Origin: Collinsella sp.
GTDB lineage: Bacteria > Actinomycetota > Coriobacteriia > Coriobacteriales > Coriobacteriaceae
DNA length: 11,092 bases
NCBI GenBank assembly: GCA_031295725.1
Contig: JAUMNV010000175.1
Location: 1 to 11,092, forward strand
Direction of reading: 5' to 3'
The notes under the pieces were generated by a model. It was not told the origin of the DNA, did not search any database, and saw only the letters and a list, made by a program, of their open reading frames with translations. Shown here piece after piece: positions 5,575 to 11,092 of the stretch. The position numbers and the translations under genes were made by a program. Every line of letters begins with the position of its first letter. The first letter of the stretch is position 1.

Positions 5575-7521
5575 ATGAGTAAAACTCATCCCGTCAACGC
5601 GCTCAAGAAGCTTGGCATAGGCCTTGCATTTGGAGCTGCAACCATCATGTCCATGCCGACATCTGCGCTCGCCTGCACGCAGATGTACATGGGCAACAAG
5701 CTGACGGCCGACGGTGACACGTACTATGGCCGCGCCGAGGACTTCGATAAGCGCTACCTCAAGCACTTTGGCATTGAGCCTTCTCACGGCCCGGGGCATA
5801 CGTACGGCTCGGACGAGTCCGCATTCATGTATACCTCGACCAAGACCACGTATCGCTACACCTATGTACGCGACCATCCCTCCCAGTGGCACGGGCGCTA
5901 TGATGCCTACTCTGAGGCAGGCATCAATGAGAAGGGCGTGTCCTGCTCCGCAACGCTGACCACCGGCATGAATGCTGATGCTGAGGCAGCAGACCCCCTG
6001 ACCAAAACCGGTATTGGCGAGTACAGCTACGGCAGCGTTATCTTAGGTGAAAGCGCCAATGCACGTGAGGGCGTCGAGCTCCTCGGCAAGATCATCGACG
6101 AGCAGGGCGCCTGCGGCAACGATCAGATTATCATCGCCGACAGCAACGAGACTTGGCTGTTTGCCGCACTTTCCGGCCACCAGTGGATCGCCATGAGGCT
6201 CACTGACGATATCGCCTCGCTCAACCCCAACATCGGCAACCTCAACTACAAGGTTGACCTCACCGACACCGCGAACTGTCTCCACTCTGCGACCATCGAG
6301 TCCATGCCTAAGGAGAATGGCTTCGCCAAGTACTTCGATGACGGTCAATTTGACGTTGCCCAGACCTACGGCGAGGCAATTAGCGAAAAGGCCATGCATT
6401 CTTGGGCCCGTTATGTCCAGGGTCGCGCCTACTTCGGTGTGCCGCTCACCGAGGGCACCGACTACGAGATCGTCAAGGACGAGCGCGAAGATGCTCGTGC
6501 CACGACCGGCGCCCTGGTTAGCAAGGCGCAGCCGCTGTTCTTCCAGCCCGGCAAGTCCGACTGGAACACCTTTGAGATGATCCGCGCGTTTGGCAACCGC
6601 GGCGAGAAGGTCCCGGGCCTCAACGCCAACACCGACGGCGCCTACGCCATTGGTACCGAGACCAACACCGAGGTCAATCTCTTCCAGATCCGTCAGGGCA
6701 TGGACCCCGAGATCGCGACCATCCAGTGGGAGATGCTCTCCCGCGCCGCCTACTCCGTCGCCATCCCCTACTACTCCGCACTGCTCACCGAGGTTAGCCC
6801 GTACTACAGCGACCAGACCGTCTCCTTCGATCACTGCGAAGAGGAGGACATCGTGAACAACGAGGAGCCCGAGAACTCCATCAACTATGTCCTCATGGAC
6901 ATCAGCTCCCTGTGCTTCGAGCACCGTGAGCAGCTCGGCACCGGCGTTCGCACCTACCTCGACGCCCTCCAGAACGAGCTCGTCGAGCAGAACTTGGAAG
7001 TCGACGAGGTCATGCAGGCCACCGAGGGCACCGAGGCCCGTACCGCCCTGGCAAACAAGGCCGGCAATGCTGCCACCGAGAACACCTACGTCAAGTGCAA
7101 GGCCTTGCTCCAGGAGATGCGCGCCTATCTGAAGGCTGAGAACTTCGACCAGCCCTTCACCCCGAGCGACCTGAACACCGAGACCAACGGCCTCAAGGTG
7201 TCCATCACCTACGCCAAGGACGCTCTTGCCACCGACCCGGTAACCCCGGATCAGCCTGGCACTCCCGAGCAGCCTGGTACTCCTGAGCAGCCCGGTACCC
7301 CCGAGCAGCCCGCTAAGCCCGAGCAGCCCACCACCAAGCCCGAGAAGCCTGGCAAGTCGGACACCACGACCACGGTAACCACCAACAAGACGAACACCAA
7401 GGGCGGCCTGCCCACCACCGGCGATCGTTTTGATGGCCGCGCGGTGGCTGCATTCGCCATCGCTGGCGTTGCCGTCATCTCCGCGGGCGGTTACTTCCTC
7501 TACCGTCGCAATAAGGAGTAA
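5575..7521 (+). CDS. Cell-wall-anchored C69-family dipeptidase
   Basis: Secreted Ntn-hydrolase peptidase of MEROPS family C69 (PepD-like dipeptidases), predicted to trim short peptides at the cell surface. Of 648 residues, 1-33 form a signal peptide (KK, hydrophobic core, ALA) ending immediately before Cys34, the expected N-terminal nucleophile in CTQMYMGNKLTADGDTYYGRAEDF. The segment IIADSNETWLFAALSGHQWIAMR is typical of the family, quoted here only by its core SNETWLF and GHQW. The catalytic region runs to roughly residue 420; a helical region follows to about 550. Then comes a Pro-rich linker of PEQPGT repeats (558-593) and the sortase signal LPTTG (612-616), a hydrophobic stretch and RRNKE. 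The start has GGGAGGG 4-10 nt upstream. It appears monocistronic, with its own terminator. Confidence 0.92.
   Translation: MSKTHPVNALKKLGIGLAFGAATIMSMPTSALACTQMYMGNKLTADGDTYYGRAEDFDKRYLKHFGIEPSHGPGHTYGSDESAFMYTSTKTTYRYTYVRDHPSQWHGRYDAYSEAGINEKGVSCSATLTTGMNADAEAADPLTKTGIGEYSYGSVILGESANAREGVELLGKIIDEQGACGNDQIIIADSNETWLFAALSGHQWIAMRLTDDIASLNPNIGNLNYKVDLTDTANCLHSATIESMPKENGFAKYFDDGQFDVAQTYGEAISEKAMHSWARYVQGRAYFGVPLTEGTDYEIVKDEREDARATTGALVSKAQPLFFQPGKSDWNTFEMIRAFGNRGEKVPGLNANTDGAYAIGTETNTEVNLFQIRQGMDPEIATIQWEMLSRAAYSVAIPYYSALLTEVSPYYSDQTVSFDHCEEEDIVNNEEPENSINYVLMDISSLCFEHREQLGTGVRTYLDALQNELVEQNLEVDEVMQATEGTEARTALANKAGNAATENTYVKCKALLQEMRAYLKAENFDQPFTPSDLNTETNGLKVSITYAKDALATDPVTPDQPGTPEQPGTPEQPGTPEQPAKPEQPTTKPEKPGKSDTTTTVTTNKTNTKGGLPTTGDRFDGRAVAAFAIAGVAVISAGGYFLYRRNKE
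7243..7332 (+). repeat. In-frame 18-bp tandem repeats encoding a PEQPGT linker
   Basis: Units such as ACTCCCGAGCAGCCTGGT (7261-7278) recur in register at 7279-7296, 7297-7314 and, diverged, 7315-7332, with a related partial unit before them. They encode TPEQPG/TPEQPA/KPEQPT and form the wall-spanning stalk between the peptidase domain and the LPTTG signal. Copy number of such units often varies between strains. Confidence 0.85.
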
Positions 7522-7528
7522 CGTCTTA

Positions 7529-7580
7529 GCTGAGCGGGCAAGGCAGCAATGGCAGCTTCGCCCGCTCAGCCCGCCTTTTT
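7529..7580 (+). terminator. Intrinsic terminator of the peptidase gene
   Basis: GCTGAGCGGGC (7529-7539) pairs perfectly with GCCCGCTCAGC (7560-7570), an 11-bp stem with a 20-nt loop that can fold further. Five T residues follow at 7576-7580. It begins 7 nt after the peptidase stop codon. Confidence 0.85.
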
Positions 7581-7600
7581 GACCGGCGGGAAACACCACT

Positions 7601-7624
7601 GAAATCTTTTTAAAAAAAGATTTC
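7601..7624. repeat. 24-bp AT-rich perfect palindrome upstream of the trp leader promoter
   Basis: GAAATCTTTTT (7601-7611) and AAAAAGATTTC (7614-7624) are perfect complements around AA. The site ends 21 bp before the -10 TATAGT, so it covers or adjoins the -35 zone. It could be an operator for an unidentified dimeric regulator or an AT-rich promoter-stimulating element. No regulator gene is in the window to support a choice. Confidence 0.6.
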
Positions 7625-7642
7625 CCAGCACACACTTCACTG

Positions 7643-7651
7643 TGCTATAGT
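7643..7651 (+). promoter_or_regulatory. Extended -10 promoter for the trp leader and transporter operon
   Basis: TGC-TATAGT: an extended -10 (TGn) followed by a hexamer with five of six matches to TATAAT. No good -35 is present at 16-18 bp, as is common for extended -10 promoters. It predicts a start near 7658, giving about 50 nt before the leader peptide start codon. It is the only good candidate between the peptidase terminator and the leader. Confidence 0.6.
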
Positions 7652-7709
7652 GCAGCGCAACAGCAATTAGGCGCGACCGCGCCACGGCATCACGAAAGGA
7701 GCCACCAAC

Positions 7710-7778
7710 ATGAAGAACACGATGAAGTCTCTCAACAACTGGTGGTGGCGTGATGCGAATACGATCGGTCGACAGTGA
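7710..7778 (+). CDS. Tryptophan leader peptide (22 aa) with three consecutive Trp codons
   Basis: A short frame from ATG 7710 to TGA 7776-7778 encoding a 22-residue peptide that begins MKNTMKSLNNWWWRD. Trp codons 11-13 are TGG TGG TGG at 7740-7748. Shine-Dalgarno AAAGGA (7695-7700) is 9 nt upstream. Three adjacent Trp codons in a tiny frame just upstream of an intrinsic terminator are the hallmark of trp attenuators; the peptide itself probably has no function. Here the controlled genes are a transporter rather than the biosynthetic operon. Confidence 0.9.
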   Translation: MKNTMKSLNNWWWRDANTIGRQ

Positions 7779-7877
7779 GTCCCTCACGCCTGTTTTTGCG
7801 CTCTAGGTGATTGGAAGGCCTCCGGTTTCGACCGGGGGCCTTTTTCTATCTCGAGCCCGATCGCATTCGCATCACGC
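7748..7877 (+). repeat. Long inverted repeat enclosing the attenuator terminator
   Basis: The 21-nt arm 7748-7768 (leader codons 13-20) is complementary at 20 of 21 positions to 7857-7877, with one A-C mismatch. The 88-nt interval contains the whole terminator hairpin. The right arm ends 30 nt before the Shine-Dalgarno of the S-component gene. This pairing can form only in RNA that has read through the terminator. Confidence 0.85.
7815..7845 (+). terminator. Attenuator terminator with UUCG loop
   Basis: A 12-bp stem (7815-7826 with 7831-7842, one G-U pair) closed by a UUCG tetraloop, with the T-run TTTTT at 7841-7845. It lies 36 nt after the leader peptide stop and 77 nt before the first transporter gene. 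Confidence 0.93.
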
Positions 7878-7922
7878 GCCTCCGCTTTTCTCTTGCACCC
7901 CCATTCCGAAAGGATTTTCACC

Positions 7923-8495
7923 ATGTCTCAGAACGCCACCGCCACCCAGCCCCGCACCGTCCAGGCCGCTGACCGCGGCAAACTCGATGTCCGCGCCCTC
8001 GTCCTGCTCGCCATCCTGCTCGCTGCCGGCTTCATCCTCAACTTCACCGTCGGTAAGGCCATCTCAGGCATCTCGGGCGGCATGATCAGCCCCGAGTTCA
8101 TCATCTCGGCCTTCTGCCTCACCATCCTGGTGGTACGCCCCAACATTGGCCAGGCGCTCGTCATTGGCCTTATCTCAGCCGCCGTGATCCAGATCACCAC
8201 CACCTCGCCGTTCATCGATTTTGCCGCCGAGGGCATCGCCGCCATGCTTATGGCCGGCATCGTCAACGCCGCCGGCAAGGACGGTCAGGTCAAGCCCGCC
8301 ATCGCCATTGTCGCAACCTTCCTGACCACCTTTGTCTCCGGCGCCATCTTCATGGTCATCAAGATGGCCATGCTCGGCGTGGTCGGCGAGCTCGCCGCCG
8401 CTATGTTGCCCGTCGTCGCCATGACCGCCGTGTTTAACGCCATTCTGGTCGGCGCCCTCTACATGCCCATCCAGAAGGCCCTTAAGCTCAACTAA
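7923..8495 (+). CDS. TrpP-like ECF transporter S component, probable tryptophan uptake
   Basis: A 190-residue integral-membrane protein with five or six hydrophobic segments (about 25-42, 56-71, 76-92, 100-116, 125-148, 158-182). It resembles the TrpP family of ECF S components in layout: an N-terminal helix with AILLAAGFIL, GMISPEFIISAF, ITTTSPF (91-97), and a C-terminal LPVVAMTAVFNAIL ending PIQKAL. The S component binds the substrate, while the EcfA ATPases and EcfT downstream drive import. Tryptophan as substrate is supported by the Trp leader peptide upstream. ATG 7923 is chosen because GAAAGGA (7908-7914) lies 8 nt before it; an in-frame TTG at 7893 has no ribosome site and would place this one inside the gene. 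Confidence 0.85.
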   Translation: MSQNATATQPRTVQAADRGKLDVRALVLLAILLAAGFILNFTVGKAISGISGGMISPEFIISAFCLTILVVRPNIGQALVIGLISAAVIQITTTSPFIDFAAEGIAAMLMAGIVNAAGKDGQVKPAIAIVATFLTTFVSGAIFMVIKMAMLGVVGELAAAMLPVVAMTAVFNAILVGALYMPIQKALKLN

Positions 8496-8501
8496 CCTGT
8501 T

Positions 8502-8602
8502 CGGCTTTGCGAGCCACCCCATCTTGGCGTTCATTCGTCGCTCGCGTACCCAAGTACGCTTCGTTCCTCTTTCGCGCCAACCTGGGGCACCTCGTAAAGC
8601 CG
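8502..8602. repeat. 101-bp imperfect inverted repeat
   Basis: The ends CGGCTTTGCGAG (8502-8513) and CTCGTAAAGCCG (8591-8602) are complementary except for one G-T. Inside, CCCCATCTTGGCG matches the complement of CGCCAACCTGGGG at 11 of 13 positions. The centre is the perfect hairpin GCGTAC-CCAA-GTACGC (8544-8559). The whole is symmetrical about 8552. No T-run follows, so it is not a simple terminator. It has the look of a dispersed intergenic palindromic (REP or MITE-like) element, but copies elsewhere cannot be checked here. Confidence 0.75.
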
Positions 8603-8649
8603 TCTCCGTGCTTCACCGCCAAAGACTGTCCCAAACAACGAGCTCTTGA

Positions 8650-8687
8650 GGACGTTCTTATAAACGACTGGACATGCAAGAACGTCC
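8650..8687. repeat. 10-bp inverted repeat before the ATPase gene
   Basis: GGACGTTCTT (8650-8659) and AAGAACGTCC (8678-8687) are perfect complements with an 18-nt spacer. The right arm ends 11 nt before the GAAAGG Shine-Dalgarno of the fused ATPase gene. It may be part of the same intergenic repeat unit as the preceding palindrome, or an RNA hairpin affecting ATPase translation. Confidence 0.65.
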
Positions 8688-8709
8688 CCAATGACTATGA
8701 AAGGTACCC

Positions 8710-10461
8710 ATGGAAACGATCATCAACGTCGACGATGTCTCGTTCTCCTATGGCACGCAAACCGAGCAGGCGCTCAGCCACATCTCGCTCAGCGTGAACA
8801 AGGGAGATTTCATCGGCATCATCGGGCCCTCGGGCGCCGGTAAGTCCACACTTGCCGCCTGTCTGTCGGGCGCCGTGCCTCACCACTACACCGGCACCTT
8901 TTATGGCTCCGTGTTAGTTGACGGCCACGACACCTGCGAGGTCTCGCTCACCGACGTATCGCAGGTCGTCGGTAGCGTACTGCAGGACATCGATACGCAG
9001 ATGGTCGCTTCGGTCGTTGAGGACGAAATGCTCTTTGGCCTCGAGAACTTTGGCGTTCCGCACGACCAGATCGAACAGCGCGTGAGCGAGACGCTCGAGA
9101 CCGTCGGTATCAGCGACCTGCGCGACCGCGAGATCGCCGCCCTCTCGGGCGGCCAAAAGCAAAAGGTAGCTATCGCCGCCATCCTCGCCATGCGTCCGCG
9201 CGTCCTGGTACTCGATGAGCCAACCGCAGCGCTCGATCCCGCCAGTTCCACCTTGGTCTTCGAGACGCTACGCGAGGCAAACCGTGCGCTCGGCATCACC
9301 ATCGTCGTCGTCGAGCAAAAGGTCGCCTTACTTTCGGAGTACTGCAACCGCGTGTTGGTGCTCGATCACGGCCAGATCGCGCTGCAAGGTGAGCCGCACG
9401 AGGTCTTTGCGCACACCGACGAGCTTCGCGCCATCGGTGTCGATTGCCCGCGCGTCACGCGCATCTTCAACAGTCTCGAGGCCGATGGCCTGGCAAGCGG
9501 CACGCCCTGCCTGGATGTCGACGAGGCAGAACGACTGATCGCGGGAATCGTCGACCCCGACCGTGCGACAAGCGACACCCGGGCGCCCGCAGGCTCCCCG
9601 CACGCGCCATCGCTGCGCCCGCATGCGAAAGACGCCGAGCCGGTGCTCACCTTTGACCATGTCGAGTTTTCCTACCCCCATGGAGGCGCCGCCGTTCACG
9701 ACCTCAACTTGACGCTCTACCCCGGCGAGCTCGTGGGCATTGTCGGCCAAAACGGAGCCGGCAAAACCACGCTCACCAAACTGCTCACGGGTTTGCTCAA
9801 GCCCGCATCGGGCAGCGTACGCGTTACGGGCTTGGACACGGCATCGGTTCCCACGAGCCGCATCGCACGCGAAGTGGCAACGCTTTTCCAGAACCCCGAC
9901 CGCCAAATCTGCAAAGACACCGTGCTCGACGAGGTCGCCTTTGGTCTAGAACTTGCCGGCATCGACCGCGCCGAAGCCCAGCGTCGCGCCCAGCTGGTCA
10001 TCGACCGCTTTGGCCTGCCCGCCGACGAGGCACCGTTCTCGCTGTCGCGCGGCCAGCGCCAGATGGTGGCGCTCGCCTCCGTTGTAGTGGTCGAGCCCAA
10101 GATCGTGGTGCTCGACGAACCCACGAGCGGCCTGGACTACCGCGAGTGCATGACCGTGATGGAAACGGTGCGCACCATGGCTGAGCGCGGTTGCGCCGTC
10201 ATCATGGTCTGTCACGACATGGAAGTCGTTTCCGACTTTGCCGAGCGCATCGTGGTGATGGCCAACGGTCGCATCCTCGACCGCGGCCGCACGCACGAAC
10301 TGTTCTCGAACATCGAACTCATGCAGCAAGCCTACGTTGAGCCGCCCCAGGTCATCGAACTCTCGCGCCGTCTGGCATCCACCGTCTCGCCCGCCTTTAC
10401 ACACGTGAGCGAGGTCACCGATATCGTTCGCATTACCGAGGAGATGGTCCGCCGTGGTTAA
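8710..10461 (+). CDS. Fused double ATPase of an ECF transporter (EcfA-EcfA')
   Basis: ABC ATPase with two nucleotide-binding domains in one 583-residue chain, powering the ECF importer from the cytoplasmic side. Domain 1 (about 3-235): Walker A GPSGAGKST (39-47), Q-loop Gln92, signature LSGGQ (145-149), Walker B VLVLDE (165-170) and, at the switch position, Gln203 instead of His (VVVEQK). A linker spans about 236-311. Domain 2 (about 312-545): Walker A GQNGAGKTT (346-354), Q-loop Gln394, signature LSRGQ (445-449), Walker B IVVLDE (465-470) and His502 (MVCHD). The length equals two fused ECF ATPases. The start has GAAAGG (8699-8704). Its 3' end overlaps the EcfT start by 8 nt, so the two are translationally coupled. 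Confidence 0.95.
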   Translation: METIINVDDVSFSYGTQTEQALSHISLSVNKGDFIGIIGPSGAGKSTLAACLSGAVPHHYTGTFYGSVLVDGHDTCEVSLTDVSQVVGSVLQDIDTQMVASVVEDEMLFGLENFGVPHDQIEQRVSETLETVGISDLRDREIAALSGGQKQKVAIAAILAMRPRVLVLDEPTAALDPASSTLVFETLREANRALGITIVVVEQKVALLSEYCNRVLVLDHGQIALQGEPHEVFAHTDELRAIGVDCPRVTRIFNSLEADGLASGTPCLDVDEAERLIAGIVDPDRATSDTRAPAGSPHAPSLRPHAKDAEPVLTFDHVEFSYPHGGAAVHDLNLTLYPGELVGIVGQNGAGKTTLTKLLTGLLKPASGSVRVTGLDTASVPTSRIAREVATLFQNPDRQICKDTVLDEVAFGLELAGIDRAEAQRRAQLVIDRFGLPADEAPFSLSRGQRQMVALASVVVVEPKIVVLDEPTSGLDYRECMTVMETVRTMAERGCAVIMVCHDMEVVSDFAERIVVMANGRILDRGRTHELFSNIELMQQAYVEPPQVIELSRRLASTVSPAFTHVSEVTDIVRITEEMVRRG

Positions 10462-11092
10462 CGTCATCGACTACATGCCGGGCGACACGCTGCTGCACCG
10501 CCTGAACCCCGTCATCAAACTGGGCCTCGCCGCCGCTATCATCATCGGCATCTTCTTGTCCGACACCTATGTGGCATTGTTGGGCTTTCTGGCGCTCACG
10601 CTCGCGCTGGGAGCCTACGCCGGCGTCGTCGACCGCCTGCTCGCGCTGCTCAAGCTGCTGATTCCACTCGCACTCATCATGCTGGTGCTGCAGCTAACTT
10701 TTATGCGCGATGGCGACGTGGTGTGGGGCTTCGTTACCGACACGGGTCTCATCACCGGTTCCAAGGCCTGCCTGCGCCTGCTGGGCGTGGCGCTTCCGCT
10801 CATCCTGATGCTCATGGTGACCAAGCTCAACGACCTTGCCAACGCCTGCGTGGAGGTGCTGCACGTGCCGTATCGCTACGCCTTCACCTTTACCACGGCG
10901 CTGCGCTTTGTGCCGGTGTTTGGCCAGGAGATGAACGCCATTATGGAGGCACAGACCGCACGCGGCGTCGAGTACGACACCAAGAACCCCATCAAGAAGC
11001 TTAAGCTCATGCTGCCACTGTGCGTGCCGCTGCTCATCTCGAGCGTGGGCAAGACCGATGCCACAGCCTTGGCGGCAGAACAGCGCGGCTTC
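10454..11092 (+). CDS. ECF transporter transmembrane component EcfT (partial, 3' end beyond window)
   Basis: Membrane scaffold that links the S component to the ATPases through two coupling helices. The frame is open from GTG 10454 to the window edge (213 residues seen, stop not reached). The N-terminus has the family pattern DYMPGDTLLHRLNPVIKL (6-23). Several membrane helices follow, then the two Ala-Arg-Gly coupling motifs EAQTARG (165-171) and AAEQRG (207-212). EcfT proteins are usually about 250-270 aa, so roughly 40-60 residues are missing. GAGGAG (10438-10443) lies 10 nt before the GTG, and the start overlaps the ATPase stop by 8 nt. Confidence 0.93.
   Translation, partial: MVNVIDYMPGDTLLHRLNPVIKLGLAAAIIIGIFLSDTYVALLGFLALTLALGAYAGVVDRLLALLKLLIPLALIMLVLQLTFMRDGDVVWGFVTDTGLITGSKACLRLLGVALPLILMLMVTKLNDLANACVEVLHVPYRYAFTFTTALRFVPVFGQEMNAIMEAQTARGVEYDTKNPIKKLKLMLPLCVPLLISSVGKTDATALAAEQRGF

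Larger units (their letters stand above)
7687..7845 (+). promoter_or_regulatory. Tryptophan transcription attenuator (leader RNA)
   Basis: A ribosome-mediated attenuator made of the leader peptide gene (7710-7778), a candidate antiterminator and the terminator hairpin (7815-7845). TCGGTCGA at 7765-7772 pairs with TCGACCGG at 7828-7835 (seven Watson-Crick pairs plus one G-U), which would open the loop and right arm of the terminator. A ribosome stalled at the Trp codons 7740-7748 leaves 7765-7772 free. One that reaches the stop at 7776 covers it. Tryptophan shortage should therefore allow read-through into the transporter genes. In addition, 7687-7693 and 7701-7707 pair with 7750-7756 and 7743-7749, looping out the leader Shine-Dalgarno. 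The folding is inferred by eye, not computed. Confidence 0.8.

Noticed and set aside
5529..5582. 17-codon GTG frame overlapping the peptidase start (a possible upstream leader peptide)
   Set aside because: No properly spaced ribosome site and no codon bias of the kind seen in attenuator leaders. It merely crosses the hairpin.
7243..7332. Tandem repeats considered as a CRISPR-like array
   Set aside because: The units are contiguous 18-bp in-frame codons for PEQPGT without spacers, inside a protein-coding stalk.
6043..7635. 530-codon open frame on the complement of the surface peptidase gene
   Set aside because: It is a shadow of the strongly supported peptidase frame. Long antisense frames are expected in GC-rich genes, and its product is low-complexity Gly/Val/Leu with no recognisable domain.
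7893..7922. TTG start extending the S component by ten residues
   Set aside because: No ribosome site precedes it, and the gene's good Shine-Dalgarno would lie inside the coding region. ATG 7923 is the better start.
8507..8797. 96-codon frame across the gap between the S component and ATPase
   Set aside because: It runs through the inverted repeats and into the ATPase gene in another frame. There is no ribosome site and no protein-like composition.

Overview
The window looks like chromosome from a high-GC Gram-positive gut actinobacterium of the Coriobacteriia, most probably Collinsella or a close relative. This is judged from GC-rich codon use, an LPxTG-anchored surface enzyme, the style of the housekeeping proteins and the absence of phage or transposase genes. 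No database search was possible, so the genus is an inference.

Positions 1-4161 carry a probable minus-strand housekeeping operon, read right to left: RNase D (rnd), a membrane zinc metallopeptidase of the YugP family, both subunits of exonuclease VII (xseA, xseB) and a HIT-family nucleotide hydrolase cut by the left edge. Divergently on the plus strand (4260-5280) lie a diacylglycerol kinase-like lipid kinase and, 10 nt after its stop, a 30-residue single-span membrane microprotein. A very strong terminator follows. After an AT-rich regulatory stretch comes a monocistronic surface peptidase of family C69 (5575-7521), with a signal peptide ending just before the presumed catalytic Cys, a Pro-rich repeat linker and a C-terminal sortase signal, closed by its own terminator.

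From about 7600 to the right edge lies the most interesting part: a complete-looking tryptophan attenuator placed ahead of an ECF-type vitamin/amino-acid transporter. A promoter (extended -10 at 7643-7651) leads to a 22-codon leader peptide with three consecutive Trp codons. A UUCG-looped intrinsic terminator follows, then a TrpP-like substrate-binding S component, a fused double-ATPase (EcfA-EcfA) and EcfT (cut by the right edge). The leader peptide independently supports tryptophan as the substrate. The leader RNA also shows unusual extra pairing: a 21-nt inverted repeat (20 of 21 matched) that encloses the terminator, and a competing upstream partner for the same segment that loops out the leader's Shine-Dalgarno. 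The S and ATPase genes are separated by 214 nt of non-coding DNA with two inverted repeats, one of them 101 bp long.

Every gap between genes is shorter than 300 bp. The largest are 5281-5574, 8496-8709 and 7522-7709, and all are described below.
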